A model generated the notes under the pieces. That model saw nothing but the letters and a program-made list of their open reading frames with translations, was not told where the DNA came from and searched no databases. Below are positions 1-13,600 of a DNA stretch of 64,000 bases, piece after piece; the stretch's first letter is position 1; every line of letters begins with the position of its first letter. This stretch comes from Dendrolimus kikuchii (taxonomy: Eukaryota > Arthropoda > Insecta > Lepidoptera > Lasiocampidae): positions 5,602,501-5,666,500 of the forward strand of contig CM034388.1 of the NCBI GenBank assembly GCA_019925095.2. The letters are read 5' to 3'. Both the position numbers and the translations under genes were made by a program.

Positions 1-19
1 TCATTTCTCAAGTTCATAA

Positions 20-339
20 ATATAAAAATTCATCGTCTATAAAAATGCGATAGTAACTCGATATGTCTTTCTGTTAAGTTTTTGGAAAACACTGGGAATA
101 CTGGATCGTTTTTATTGTAATTTTGTTTAAATGTAGTTTTAATGTCAAAAATGGACATATTTTATATACTCATGCCAGGAGATCGGATAGTTTGCGATAT
201 AAAATTAAGTGAATTTTTCGGGTGCAAATGGCACTAACATAAAGATGTTGTACATTGTAACCTGTATTAACGCCTGCTTTTTAAACAAGAAGCAGGAACT
301 AGAGGTTAACCCGCGGCGCGGCCGCGGGGTAAACTCTAG

Positions 340-340
<1 letters not shown>
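20..340 (-). repeat. Family F repeat, reverse partial copy
   Basis: The complement of 'ttaacccgcggcgcggccgc...aaactctagt' and of 'tatcgcaaactatcc' matches 12470-12620, and the left end has the 'atgcgatagtaact' terminus. It abuts the (TA)n tract at 340. Confidence 0.5.
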
Positions 341-459
<119 letters not shown>

Positions 460-1164
460 TTATACTTTTGCTCGTGGCTTCGCTCGCGGTATATAAAAAC
501 CTAATTAAGTTTTTCGTTGTTATGTTATGCAAGTAAAAAAGAACCACTTACTAGGGTTTTGAAAACTCTAGTAAGACACTCTCTAGTAATGAACTCTAAT
601 AATACCTTTTATTATTAAATATAATATTACCATACCAACAAGATGAGCCTAACATTTCGTATCGGTCATAAAAGTGCGCAACGCAAATTATGTTATAAAA
701 TCGGCGTTATTCACGGTTCTTAGTTATATTGTAGGTATTGCATTATTTATGTAAGAAATAACTTGATGGAGGTCAGTAATTTCGTAATTTTTAAGGTATT
801 TTTGACTATGATAAAATGATACACACTGCTCGGAGCAGGACGCAGAAATACACCACTAGCCTTTCAACCAACACCTCTAGTAGTGCCTTAAAGCTAGCGC
901 AGCCATTATGGAACAATCAACTAAAACAATACATTATTGGGCACAGCCGCTCAATTCATGAACAAAATAAAAAGCAAAAAATGTCTAATTGCGACAACTA
1001 ATTAGCACCAAATTAGAGCATGATTTTCCATATTTTTTTAGTTGTTTGTGCCCTAATGGATGTGTTAGCTTCAAAGAACTACCTTTATTGCCGAAATTAG
1101 ACGGATCTACTAAATTAAACAAATTTGGCTGAAATGCACAGTATCGTATTGTATAGATTATATA

Positions 1165-1886
1165 TTATAACCAGCTGTGCCCGCTACGTCGTCCGCGTGG
1201 AATTTGCTTTCAAAACCCTCCGATTTTGAAACATTCTTCATTGGTGCTCCGCTCCTATTGGTCTTAGCGTGATGGTATATAGCCTTCCTCGATAAATGGG
1301 CTATCCAACACTGAAAGAATTTTTCAAATTATTAGTATATTTGGCTACAACATTTTAAATATCGCGATATCTCTTGAATGAAACGTCCGAATCGAATCAT
1401 TCAAAAAGTTCTAGAAAGGTTGTATTCGTCTTGAATATGGAGTGATTAATTTTAATAATTACTAATACCAAGGTACAAAATAAAGAGTTTTTGAAGTGTA
1501 CGGCATTTTAATTATTTAAAAAAATAAAAGAAAATACTTATTGTGAGATAACTACAATACTTAGACATATAGTTAGATATTTTTTGTAGACAATTATATG
1601 TTCTGCAAAGTGGTAGTACATTGTTTTGTTCTATAATCAATAGTTTTCGCAGCGCACGACGTGTAAGGATTTTTTCGGGTCATTTTTTTACACCTTGGGT
1701 TACATTATTGGACTTTTAGTAAGGATCCCTATTTTTTTTAAAATATAATATAGCCTATAGCCTTCCTCGATAAATGTACTATTCAACACTGAAAGAATTT
1801 TTCAAATTGGACCAGTGGTTTTTGAGATTAGCGCGTTTAAACAAACTAACAAACTCTTCAGTTTTATAATATTAGTATTAGTATAG
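1165..1886 (-). mobile_element. Helitron-like second family, two overlapping partial copies
   Basis: 1165-1330 matches the GC-rich end and middle of the 57709 copy, and 1750-1886 matches the middle and the other end. The 'cttcctcgataaatg' block occurs in both (about 1286 and 1761), so these are two partial copies or a duplication around about 420 bases of unrelated AT-rich DNA. Confidence 0.5.
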
Positions 1887-2040
1887 ATATAATAACAGCC
1901 CATAAATGTCCCCCTGTCTGGGCTCGGGCCTTCTATTATAGAGGAACGGACAGTATACCCGTCACGCTTGTACAAGACGGCTTGGCAGGTTTGACACATC
2001 TGCACACTATATCTATATTGCACACTGACGACTTTCAATT
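1885..2040 (-). mobile_element. tRNA-derived SINE S1 copy (body only)
   Basis: The complement of 'gaacggacagta...cgtcttgg...gtgtgacacat' matches the body of the S1 copy at 46455-46560. The tRNA-like head is missing. Confidence 0.55.
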
Positions 2041-2144
2041 AAATATCGTCTTAATCTTTATTTTTTTCGCAAATTCATTATAGCATTTTATACCGCTATA
2101 TAGATTACATATTCTTACTAAATTTTATACATATATACAGACTT

Positions 2145-2514
2145 GGGGCCCAATTCTGCTATTATAATCTCCTCAAGATCGTCGAACACTATCATCTCAA
2201 TCGTGGGTTTGTCTAATTTCGGTATTCTGTTAATTCGTGGGGTGCCCGTGGCACGTCACTCTATTATTAAAAATATTTATAAGCGAAAAGTAGTGAAATA
2301 CATGTTTAAACATTTGTTAGTTTTCAATATTCATTTCGGCTAACGCCACTTCTGCTAATGGTAAAACAATTTTTTTCTACTATTATTTCACCGTGGCGAT
2401 ATCGGAGAGGTATTGTGGAGTTAGTAGAATACAATTTTTTAACATTATCGCAATGGAATCGCACTTTGAATATATTCGTAATATCAAGATATTGAAATAA
2501 CAGAATTGAGCCCC
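2145..2514. mobile_element. MITE family M1, copy 1
   Basis: Terminal inverted repeats GGGGCCCAATTCTGCTATTA (left) and its near complement ending ...cagaattgagcccc (right). About 370 bases and non-coding. The same family is at 25128-25487, and an end fragment is at 34466-34484. Confidence 0.7.
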
Positions 2515-3189
2515 TGGTAGTTTCTGAGAAAACTGACTGTAACATACAAAAACAGGAGAAACAGACAGACCGATGGGATTTCATATGAACGAAGTTTAAT
2601 CAAAATGGCTACTAACTTTTTTATAACTGGAGTATAGCAAACTGGCAGCTGGCTACCTGATGCCATAATGGACATTTGCAACACCAAAAAATTTACCAAC
2701 TTACTGCCGGTCTCGGAAGTATTTCGTAAGACGTGTCTTTCAAACTAACGACAATGTACATAATATCATCCTATTTTCGCTACCATCTTTATACATATTA
2801 TAATTTTCTTACCTATTTACGACTTATTCAAAGCGGTTTTATGTCACAGGAAAAAACCGCTTCCATGTCATGAGGTTTTTAAATGGTATCGACACCGCTT
2901 CGTACACTCTAAGCCGTATTACATATAATATGTCAGAAGTCATTAAATTCATATTTGCTTTTAACGTGTAAGACCTCGTGAAGCCTATCATTATTGGTCG
3001 ACGGTGTGTAATCAGCCTTATCGCGGATATCTGAACACGGGCCGCAGTGCTATCAGGTTTATGTACAGTCGTGCACATATTTTTTGGTGCAAATTGAAAA
3101 TGCTATCTTATATAATCTGGATACCTACTTAAAACGTCCCGGTGTGCCTTCTATTAATTTAACCCAGGCTCGTATGAAACCCACTATTG

Positions 3190-4265
3190 AGTGCGCCGCT
3201 TGGGGAACCTAGAGGTCCCAAATGGAAAATCTATTTGGTCAAGTGGACTCGCTCCGGGGCTTAGTCGAGAAAACAATGGTGGTCAGCCGTCGCCTTCTTC
3301 TGCGAGTCGATCATGGCCCAGAAGGAGGCGGCCGAGACAGGGAAGACAGCGCGTACGCGGACCCCGTCTGCAAAAGGCGGCCTAGGGGTCGTAGGCGCCG
3401 CTACGCGAGGCTCCTCCCGTAATCAATCACAGGTACCCCATAAAAGTGCATAGGAGAGGGGCGCAGGTTAGGTTCAGTGGGTATTCTGACGGCCGACATC
3501 CCTGTGTGCTCCGCTCGAAAACCACGTTGGTTATACGGCTGTTTGGGAGTCGCATACATTCCTCGGTATAAAGCCTTCCTCCCAGGCCCGAGGATGGTGT
3601 CCCAAGAAAAGACATTCCCCTGCGTCATCAAAAAAAAAGAAAGGGTCGTATGAAATTGGGGATTTGCTTCCCTGGATAATAAATTATTATAGTGCAGTGG
3701 ATGTGGCCCTTGGGCACTCGCTTGCCAGGGCACATGGTGTTGATCCAGCTCTCGCTGTCCCCGTAGCCCTGGCATAAGGCGAAGTAAAGAATACCGAGTG
3801 GTTTTATGGGTATCCCCGACTCGGGTGGCTTAGGTGCTAATACCACCCCAACATGGCAAATCCGACGTATTCCCGTCACGTTTCTAATCGTTAAAAACGG
3901 ATCGTATGACAACCCCGCGGCAGAGGGCGACCAATATGGAGCCCGTCGCTGCGCTGCGCTCACCTCCTCCCAACAATTACGTAGTGGGACCAAGTTGAGG
4001 TCGGGGAATATCCTCCGCGAGTCATACCCAAAGCTGCGGGTTGCCCCGGTTCCGGGAGCATATTAAGGGCACGCATTGAAGCTTTGTGGCGAGATGCCCA
4101 TGTTTCGGCCTCGCAGTGTCTAACCACACTCGAGGTGGACTCTGGTAGCTTTAGTGGGTGCTCTGTCGGTCCTACAATTATTCTATACATAGGGCTCCAT
4201 ATACCCCTTGTTGATCACCCACGGGGTCTGACGTGATGCGTAATTGCATTTTCCAGTGATACTAA
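3190..4265 (+). mobile_element. R1-like LINE 3' end (C-terminal coding end plus long 3' UTR)
   Basis: The GC-rich block begins with an Arg/Lys-rich C-terminal peptide (KRRPRGRRRRYARLLP, ending about 3422), after a decayed stretch resembling the QKEAAER-type ends of R1-like ORF2 proteins. A GC-rich 3' UTR follows; part of it (3790-3870, the gggtatccccgactcgggtgg region) recurs at 30000-30110 and 61140-61215. Several overlapping open frames here are by-products of GC content. Confidence 0.5.
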
Positions 4266-4666
4266 AAAGAAAAGGCCGTGGAAATAGAAAGAAAGAAAGA
4301 AAGAAAAACGTTTATTTGTCAAAGGCGACACACACAAAATACATATTTTTAACGAGCAAAACAATTTTATAGTTGCAAATAGCTTAGTCAGCCACGACCA
4401 TGTTGCATGAGCATGATTGCGTGATTTAAACTTAAATTTTTAATTTACAAAGAGTGTATTTATGGAAGGATAGTTCAATATGAAGTTTTGTTGGTGAGTT
4501 GGAATGGCAGCACCATGCAACGCGATCTCAGCGCCATCTATATTGGCTTATTCGTTTATCCCAAGGCATATCCGGACCCGGGATGTAATCTAGTTCTGTG
4601 TCAAGTTATTACATTAGAATCTGTTTAGTTAGTCACGTAATATATCAACAGACAGATAGAACTTAA

Positions 4667-4994
4667 CTTTTTTATTTTTATTGCTGGAGTACAGCAGGTA
4701 GGCAGGTAGGCTGACGGCCCAACTGTGATGGAAAATGGTTACCGTCGCCTATAAACATTTGCAACACTAAAAGTGCTACCAATAATGTGCTGCCGGACTC
4801 GTAGATAGGGCTGGAACCTGCCCAATAATGCCGAAACACAACTCAAGGTTGTTATGGCGGCATGCTCTAGGCCAGGCGTTAGCCATTCAGACGGGAAAAT
4901 GCCCTACCACCTGGCTACGGGTTGTTTTGTCGCCTCTTACGACAAGCCGCCCCAACGCAGGAAATTGTGTTCTTTCTCCGTTCCTGCACCGATA
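4667..4994 (-). mobile_element. SINE-like retroposon family B, copy 1
   Basis: Read on the reverse strand, the family starts about gtgcaggaacggagaaa, passes 'cctgtcgtaagaggcgac' and 'aaccttgagttgtgttcc', and ends caatAAAAA. This copy is full length, about 325 bases. Confidence 0.65.
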
Positions 4995-5047
4995 AACAAG
5001 ACATTACTACTAACAAAAACGTGATTTCGTTATAAGAAGTAAATAGT

Positions 5048-5541
5048 ACATTATGGTACTAGTGTGTAACATTGGTGATTAACGCCGAGGCGCCATTGAG
5101 ACTCGAGCCGTAGGCGAGGGTCTTAAGAGAGCCGAGGACGGTAATCATCAATACACACGTGTATCATACGACGTTTTTCAACACACTTGTGAATAAAATA
5201 ACAACAAAAACTCATTTTATTTAGTAGATAAAAAAAATTATATGAGTGAAAGTTTTATTTATTAAACACGTACGAGTTAAAATTATCTATTTAAATAAGA
5301 AGTTGCATGAAATGAGCAAGCAATATGAACATTAATTTATTTGTTCTATAGAACACGATCTTTTTTTTTTGAATAAAAACTTTTTTAAGAACAAAGCAAC
5401 TCAACCAATAAAATAAAATAAAAAATCTATAACTCACTAGTGAGTTATAATGTTTTTTAGTCACAGTTTGATTATGGGTGCCATTCTGTGCCTAATTGCG
5501 GTGACCATAGAGCCACTTTATGAGCAAGTGTGTTGAAAAAA
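5048..5541 (-). mobile_element. Palindrome-rich element (family P), copy 1
   Basis: About 495 bases and non-coding. One arm pair (CAACACACTTG and its complement, with flanking T/A runs) encloses about 370 bases that include a perfect 22-base palindrome at 5428-5449 and GTTCTATAGAAC. A second GC-rich module (5060-5165) has its own inverted ends around 'ggtaatca'. Same family at 17489-17993 and 31204-32198. Confidence 0.7.
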
Positions 5542-5907
5542 TATTAACCATTTCTGAGCTGTAATGTACTCGACAACTTTCAAATTCTCATTAGCGTTAC
5601 AGTTAAATACGAAAACTCGTATTGAAGTCGTCAAAAGGCTTCAAAGTCAGAGCTTCAATGCTCACATTGCATAACGGTTGTTATAAACGAAATCGGTTTA
5701 GATAACAATTACAAAAGATTTACCAAGCTTTTTAACTGTGATTCATAACTGCTTCAAACCAGTTGTAACCGGTCCAACCGACATGTCTGAAGAAATTGAA
5801 TTTGATGTGTTATCTACCGTTTCTCAATTATCTGCGTATGTTTATTTAATCTGTACTAATAAACGTAATTACCTGTCTGTGATTTCAATATAAATATTAA
5901 CATTTAA

Positions 5908-6317
5908 TTGAAAACTGTCTGCGGAGTGACGCTCGCGGACCGCGTTCGTAATACCGAAGTAAGAAAGAGAGTTGGTCTGAAAGAGAGTGTCGGGGTGAAG
6001 GTAAGGAAAGGAATGCTCCGGTGGTTCGGGCATGTGGAACGAATGCATGATAAAAGAATGACTAAACAGATATACAATGCAGAATTGGATGGATGCAGAA
6101 GTCGTGGAAGGCCACGACACACCTTCCATGATCAAATTGATGGTGTACTAGCAGAAGGTGATGTCAGGAGCCTTAAGAACAGACGAGCTTGCATGACAAG
6201 AGTTATGAATGTCAAAGAGGCAAGTGAGGTGTGTAAGAATAAGCCTAAATGGCACTCTGTTGTTCGTGCCTACCCCGCAAGGGAACTGGCGTGAAGTTAT
6301 GTATGTATGTATGTATG
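5908..6317 (+). mobile_element. LINE 3' end, TATG-tail family, copy 1
   Basis: An open frame of 128 residues contains [43 protein letters not shown] and [11 protein letters not shown], and stops just before a (TATG)n tail (6299-6317). The RWFGHVxRM and GRPRxTW/F patterns are typical of the C-terminus of insect non-LTR reverse transcriptases. It is the longest of five copies in the window. Confidence 0.8.
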
Positions 6318-7454
6318 AAAACTGTTATTTCTGTACTGTATACATGGCCGATTCCTATATCCTGCCAACCGTTTATTTGCCTTGCCAACGGTTGAATTTT
6401 TACATTACTGGTATGGACCATATGTCAAATTGTAACCGATAGTAAGGCAAATGAACGGTCGGTAAGATATTTATCTATTTAATTTGTTTGGAAAACATAC
6501 AATATTAATATGCTTAAATATAAAACACAAAATTAATACATAATTATATCAATCAAGTTTCCACTAAAAAAGAATTTATATAATAAAAATCTGCTCGAAC
6601 AGTTAATTAAAAAAAATACAATTAAACGAAAATTACATAAAATGTCTATTTAATTTACAAGAGGTTAATATTGTACAACAAACAAAAAATGTCACCACAA
6701 TAATTACTAATAAAATAGAGATAAGAAAAGAAAGTATAAAAAAGTTTATGTCATTATTTTATAATATAGTATATAATTAATATATAAAAATCTCGTGTCA
6801 TGATGTTTGTAATCGAACTCCTTCGAAACGGCTTAACCGATTTTAATTAATGGGTTTTTTCGTATAGGTATGAGAATATGTTGTAAAGTATTTTCACCTC
6901 TCTATGGTGTTTTTTTAAATTATTTTTATGGCAGCACATCTGCTGAGTCAACTAGTAAGATATAGGAACCGCTCATTATTCATAAATGTTCGTTTACTTA
7001 TAAGCTATATGGTAGAAAATTCTAAAAAAAACAACGCGATACAGCTTAAAAATAAAATTTGTTTGAACAAGATCCGTTCAGTAATTTTTAGTACATTATG
7101 GTGCCGGTGGATGTTTGTCACCTTTGCGGAACCTTTGATAATTCGTGAACGTCACGCACTTGCCTGAATTTTCTCAAGTTAAATACAACCTTCCTTCCAC
7201 ACCTAAAATAAAATAATATACGACCACTTTGATCTTTGACATTATGACAATAATCTTTTTAACCTGTGCCCAGAAAGATAAACAACATGGCAGAACTAAT
7301 TAATTCGCACCCAAAGAATACATTGTATAAAGACTTGCACCTCAGAATAAGAACATTATAGACAATAAAATAAATTAAGAGTAAGCAGTAGATAACCTTT
7401 TTCAAACAAAAACATGACATCAAAATTTTAGGCTGCATATAAAATTTGCCCAAA

Positions 7455-7653
7455 ATGAGTAAAATTGTGAGCACAGTGAAATCGTGGCGTGGTTCCAGGA
7501 ATGTAACACCGGAGTTGAGTCGAAGTCAGTACTCGCTGGTCTCAAACCTTGACCTGACCGCTGGCGCCGTACAGCTTTGGATGGGCTTGCCGGAGGAAGT
7601 CAAGTATGATCCCGCCTTGGCTCCTTTCAGGCAGTTTTATGAGGAGGAATATG
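7455..7653 (+). CDS. Oca2: Gene A exon 1 (residues 1-67, ends phase 1)
   Basis: The ATG at 7455 opens 66 codons plus one base, followed by the donor gtgagt at 7654. The peptide is hydrophilic at first ([11 protein letters not shown]), then carries [10 protein letters not shown] and a GLPEEV...[16 protein letters not shown] block. Gene B exon 1 has the same block, which is the main support for this start and for coding status. Confidence 0.9.
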
Positions 7654-10600
7654 GTGAGTTGATTCGTTTTATTTTCTTTGTATTTTAATTTGATCGATTT
7701 CTTTTTAAATTACATAAAAAAATACAAATAATATCGTCGGCTTACTGTAAGAATTCATTAACTGCCATATATCTATTTCTATAATATTAAAAAATTCTAA
7801 AAATGCTGTGTATTTTCATTGAAGCTTTTAATAAAGAAACAACTGGAATACACTATAATAATATGAACGATGGAGAACACCATACATTTTTTTTTTAATT
7901 TATTGTCTGTTTGTTCGGGATTCGAATAAAAACTGCTCGGTCGATTTCGATGCGGTTTTCACTGTTCGATAGAAAATTCTTAGACTTAAAATCTGCGCTA
8001 CTGTTTATCCTGGGAATCCCGCGGGAATTTTTCTGGGAAGTATTTAAAATAGCCAGAATAAAAAAATGATTCGAATTCCAATGCGATTTTTTTCACTGAT
8101 CGATAGCAAATATTTCCGGGAATTTTTCCGGGAATGGTATAAATTAGTTAGATTCCATGAATATTAGCTGATTTGGATACGATTTCACTAGAAGCTTAAG
8201 TCCTTTTTAAATGATGCGATACTTAATATTCCGGAAAGCCTGCGGCAATTTTCCTGGGGGTGTTTGAAAGTATAGTATATACTACCCAGTATACCTAAAA
8301 ATTGTTGATTCAGATTCAATTGATACTACAACACTATATTCCGGGACTTTTTGTATTTCTCGAAATTTCCTAACTTCGAAACTACGTGATACTAGGACTT
8401 GCTTAATATGACAGTTTCTATATGTACTAGACATCTTTAGTAGAACAAGTGACGTTTTGTATGCCTTTAGCAATATTACTTGTTCCTGGTTTTTATGGGA
8501 TTTTTTAGAATACATTATTCATTCAGTATTTTCATGCTAAAAAACCTGTTTCCCTGCTGAAAATACTCTTTGCATTTAAATACTGCCAAAATAACTGTAA
8601 TCTACGTTACCTGTTAAGCATGGACGAAGTCGTGGGCATATCCTAGTATAAAAATATATCAATTAATGAGTTGTTATAGTAAACCGACGAATATAAGTCC
8701 CAAGTCACTGTCGGTTGCGAATGTCTCCAAAACGATGGCCGCATTCCGGCGCTCTTGGTCATTCGAAAACTTCTATTAAACAAGATTATGGCTTATTTTT
8801 AATTGGAAAGCTGGCAAACAGGCAGACTGTCCACACGATGGAAGTAGTCACCATCGACTATAGACCTTTGCAACTGCAATAAAGGGCATGCGATAGGAGA
8901 GGTGGCATAGAGGGATCAGACAGGAGGAATTGGATATCGGGAGAAGGAAGTGCGCCATCAGAACTCTATATCTCGACATATAGGCTTCGGGACCCCATGA
9001 CATGATAGAGTCAACACCGAACGCCACAAATATGTGTGTATGAGGTTACCAAACCTCTCACTGTGCAGCGTCGTGGGCGAGATGCTGCATGGCGAGGGCG
9101 GATGATTGACAGTTGCCTCGTTCTGCGAGGATGCTATGTCCTATGCGGAATTGTTTGATCTGGTGCCAAAGCCAGCAACGTGATGTTCACCCCCATTTCC
9201 TAGAGCTCCCACGCTCAACTACGCTACGCTAATAATCTTCAGGGAATTTTCCGCCGGGGTTTTCCCTTTGCGCAAGACATGGGGTTTTTTAAGAAGGACG
9301 TTATAAAATTCGTTAGAGGTCGGCAAGGCGTTGGCGACACCCCTGGTGTTGCAAACGTACATTGGCGACGTTAACCACTTTCCATCAGGTCAGACAATAA
9401 GAAAAAAAATGACCCAAAAGAAGGCGGCCGAAAGACAGCGGGAGGATCACGAGCTGACGGACCCCCGTTGCAGACTGCGACCGGGGCGTCAGAGGCTTTG
9501 CTATGCTCAACTTCTCCCCGCGATATAGCGGGGCCGGGTCGTGGTCTGGGAAGCTCCACGACTTTAAGCGACTGCCAACGGTGTATCCCATGGCCCATCC
9601 CGGGTCCCGTTGGTCTGCCCAGATAGGCTCTTTTCACCGCGCGATCCTCCCCCGTTCTATGTAGGTGGTCAAGTCAGCGCAGGCAATGTGCCTTGCTCTC
9701 GCCTATTATTGGGCTTATCCACTAGCTCTTCAATTTCGGCAGTTTTATGCATATTTTCAAATACATATTCATACGATGAATTAAATCATTAGAGGCCCAT
9801 TAATCTTTTCCCATCCATTTTCAGACACTTTGACGAAAATTAGACATAGCATGTTAATGATGCATTCTTGTTAACAACAATATGTTAATTTTGAGAAAAC
9901 CATATTACAATATACATTATTATAATGAAGCTGTGGTTATTAGAATTGAAAGACAATCATGTCTCAGTTACATAATATAAGACGGCCATCCATTATTTTT
10001 TTCGGTTTTTCGCGATTTCACTACACTGTTGTGTAGCGGCACGTAGGATATACCAAACTGTGTTACATCATTACATTACATTACATACAATTACCAAGGC
10101 CAAATCCGAAACTACGTAATAGCAAAAAAACACTCGGAGTCTTGGGTGAGATTTTGATGAAAACCCTTACCTTAGTCAGGAACAAATCCGCTGATTTTGA
10201 AAAAACCCACATACTGTATTATTACACTAACCCCTAGCTTGAAAGGATCAAGTTCTGTTTTTTTTAACATGGTATAGGTTCGCGTTTGCTCAAAAAGAAA
10301 GAAAAATATTTATTTAGGACAAGATACAAAAAAAACAAAATTATTACATAACATCAATTATGGTGTCCTAAAAAGGCCCATGCTCAGCATAATGCGGATT
10401 TCACAACCAGCGCTTATCTTCCGCAAGGACCTCTAAGCGATGCCACGGCTTAGCTCTACAAAGCAAATTAATAGGCAAATAACACACAATGTTTACATAT
10501 TACTTAAAACTGCAATTAGTTTAAATAATCAAACTTATCATTACAAATTTAAAAAAAAAACATACAAAAATACGTAACGTATTATAGTTTGGGGTCAGAA

Positions 10601-13600
10601 CCTAAAAGTTTCTAACTGTACACTTGTATATATCCAATTTAATCCAATAGTATATATAGGTCCAATCTAAATAATATCTTTATAAATAAAAGCCTACGTA
10701 TTATTCTAATGTATAAACTATAACACTATAAAGTTTCATCAAAATCTGTTCAGTAGTTTTGTGTTAAAGAGTAACAAACAGCCATACATCTTCACAAACT
10801 TTCTCGTTGATAATACAGGTGAATAGGATTTATTAAAGAATATTTTGTGAACGAACGCCAAAGCTAGCGGCTAGCTCAGAGCTAATTTTAAACCAGTTCA
10901 ATCCGGTTTCAAGCACACATACAGAGATACAGACATACAAACAATGTACACGTGTGTGTATGTGTGGATCAGAATAGCTTTTAGAAATAGCGGGAGACAG
11001 TGTGATCTTTATTCTGCGTTCAAATCGAAAGTATACAAATTATTTATTTAGGATTTTGTAGCAATTTTGGGAAAAACGGAATCTTTATTAGGTACCTAAA
11101 TTGTTATGTCTATCCGACTGCCTATTGTATGTCCTTTTTTGTAATCTATAATATTATAAAATTCTAAAAAGGCTGTGTCTGTACGTTGAAGCTATATAAA
11201 AAAACAACAACTGGAATACACTATATAAACGAAGGATAACACGATGCATTTTTTTTTTACAATTCTTGTGTTTGTTCGGGATTCACGTAAAAACTACTGG
11301 GCCGATTTCGATGCGGTTTTCGCTAATCGACAGCAAATTCTTAGACTTAAAATCTGCGCTACTTTTTAACCTGGGAATCCCGCGGGAATTTTTCTGGGAA
11401 TTATTTAAAATGGCCAGATTTAAAAAATCAAATTCCAATGTGATTTTTTCACTGATCGATAACAAATTTTATGTATTGAAATGTATGACATTTTTTATCC
11501 CGGGAGCGGTTTATAAATGGTCGGGTGCATAAAAATTAGCTTATTCCGATACATTTTTCACTAAAACGATTTTTTTTATTGCAGGAGTTCAGCAGGCAGG
11601 CAGACGACCTACTTGATGTATAGCGGTTACCATCGCCTATTGACATTTAAAACACCAAAGGTGCTACAAATGCGCTGCTGCTCTCTTAAGGGAGACTGGA
11701 ACCTGGTCACTAGTGCCGGGACACAACTCAAGGTTGTTCTGGCGACATACTTTAGCGCAACACATACGACAACGATAGCTTACATTCTTTTTTAAAGCTT
11801 GCGGTACTTAGTGTCCGGGATCCCGCGGGAATTTCAAATCAAGCGTGGACGAAATCGCGGGCATGTCCTAGTTTATTTATATAATACCGGAAAACTATTA
11901 TGGAGTCATGTTTCCGTAGCATGACTGTAACGACTGATTGTGATGATTAGAATTTAATAGTATGATGATGTTGGATGTATATAATATAATATACATTCAT
12001 ACTTAAAGTCATCAAAAATCGACCAAGTGCGTGCCAGCCCACGAACAGTAAAGGGTTCTGTACAGGTTACGAAACTCAATTTTATTGGCTGTGTAATCCT
12101 ATAAAATATCTTAAAAATAAATGTCGAAAGAATGCATGATAAAAGAATGACTAAACAGATATACAATGCAAAAATGGATGGATGCAGAAGTCGTGGAAGG
12201 CCACGACACACCTTCCATGATCAAATTGATCGTGTACTAGCGGAGGGTGATGTCAGGAGCCTTAAGAACAGACGAGGGTGCATGACAAGAGTTATGAATG
12301 TCAAAGAAGCAAGTGAGGTGTGTAAGAATGGGCCTAAATGGCGCTCTGTTGTTCGTGCCTACCCCGCAAGGGAACTGGCGTGAAGTTATGTATGTGTGTA
12401 TGTATGTATCTTAAAAATACACAAGTCATTTTGTTGAAACTAGTTTTCGCTGAAAATATTACTTACTAGAGTTTATCCCGCGGCCGCGCCGCAGGTCGAC
12501 CTCTAGTGCGTGGCTCTTGTTTGAAGAGGTTAAAACACAGGTTACATTGTATTAAATTTTTATGTTACTGCTATTTGCCCCGGAAGATTCACTTCATTTT
12601 ATATCGCAAACTATCCCATCTCCCGGATGAAAAGTATCTATGCCAATTATCGGTATTAAAACTACATATGTACACCAAAATAACCAAATCGACCACATTG
12701 ACGGTGTGGACAACATTGACCATAATGACGAAAATGGCAAATCACAAAATAAAAACCTATCCTACTTTCTTGGATAATCTTTACATAAATCTATCCCCAA
12801 ACTTGGCCTATTATCCGGGATGAAAAATATCCCTTGTCGACCCTCGGTATTAAAATTACATATATACCGAATTTCAGCCAAATCGGTCCAATAGTTTTTT
12901 CGTAAAAGCATAACAAGCAGTGAGACAAATATATTTTTATCCCGGAAACTATCCCATTTTCGGGATAAAAAGTATCCTATGTTCATCCTCAGCATCGAAA
13001 ATATAATACTCGTATACTGAGTTTCAGGCAAATCGGTCCAGTAGTTTTTCCGTGAAAACGGAACAGACAGCAGACAGAGTTGTTACTTTCGCATTTATAA
13101 TATTAATAAGGATATATATATCTCCTACCTATATCTGTACCCATACACACACACACACATATGTATATACATACATATTGTCACGCCTGTTTCCCATTGG
13201 GGTAGGCAGAGAGGATGTATCTCCTCCTGTTACGATCCTGACAAACACTTTTCGCTTCATCAACTTTCATTAATCTTTTCATAAGTATATATACACACAT
13301 ACACACACACACACACACATTGATTATTTATTGTGAATGTATTATGTGGTTTTTATATATAGCGTCGTTTGTTTTAAGCCAATAAATCTTTTTCTTTCTT
13401 TTATTTCTTCCTTATTCTATATATATTAGGGATGGCTACCATACAGGGAAGAGTTTCTGATTTCTCAGTCCAATGTAACGTAGTTGTTGGCGGTGTCGTT
13501 AGTCAGAACTTGAAAATAATCATGACGATGTTCTTTTTTATTAAAGTCAAGTTCGCAAAACGTTAAAAATATCTCTCTCTAACTTTGCGCCTTTGAGGAT

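Noticed and set aside
816..1001. 61-residue frame
   Set aside because: No recognisable motif, no splice context and ordinary length for chance in this composition.
3401..4190. Several open frames of 60-124 residues
   Set aside because: GC-rich LINE 3' UTR without stops by composition; no conserved protein pattern in the reverse frames.
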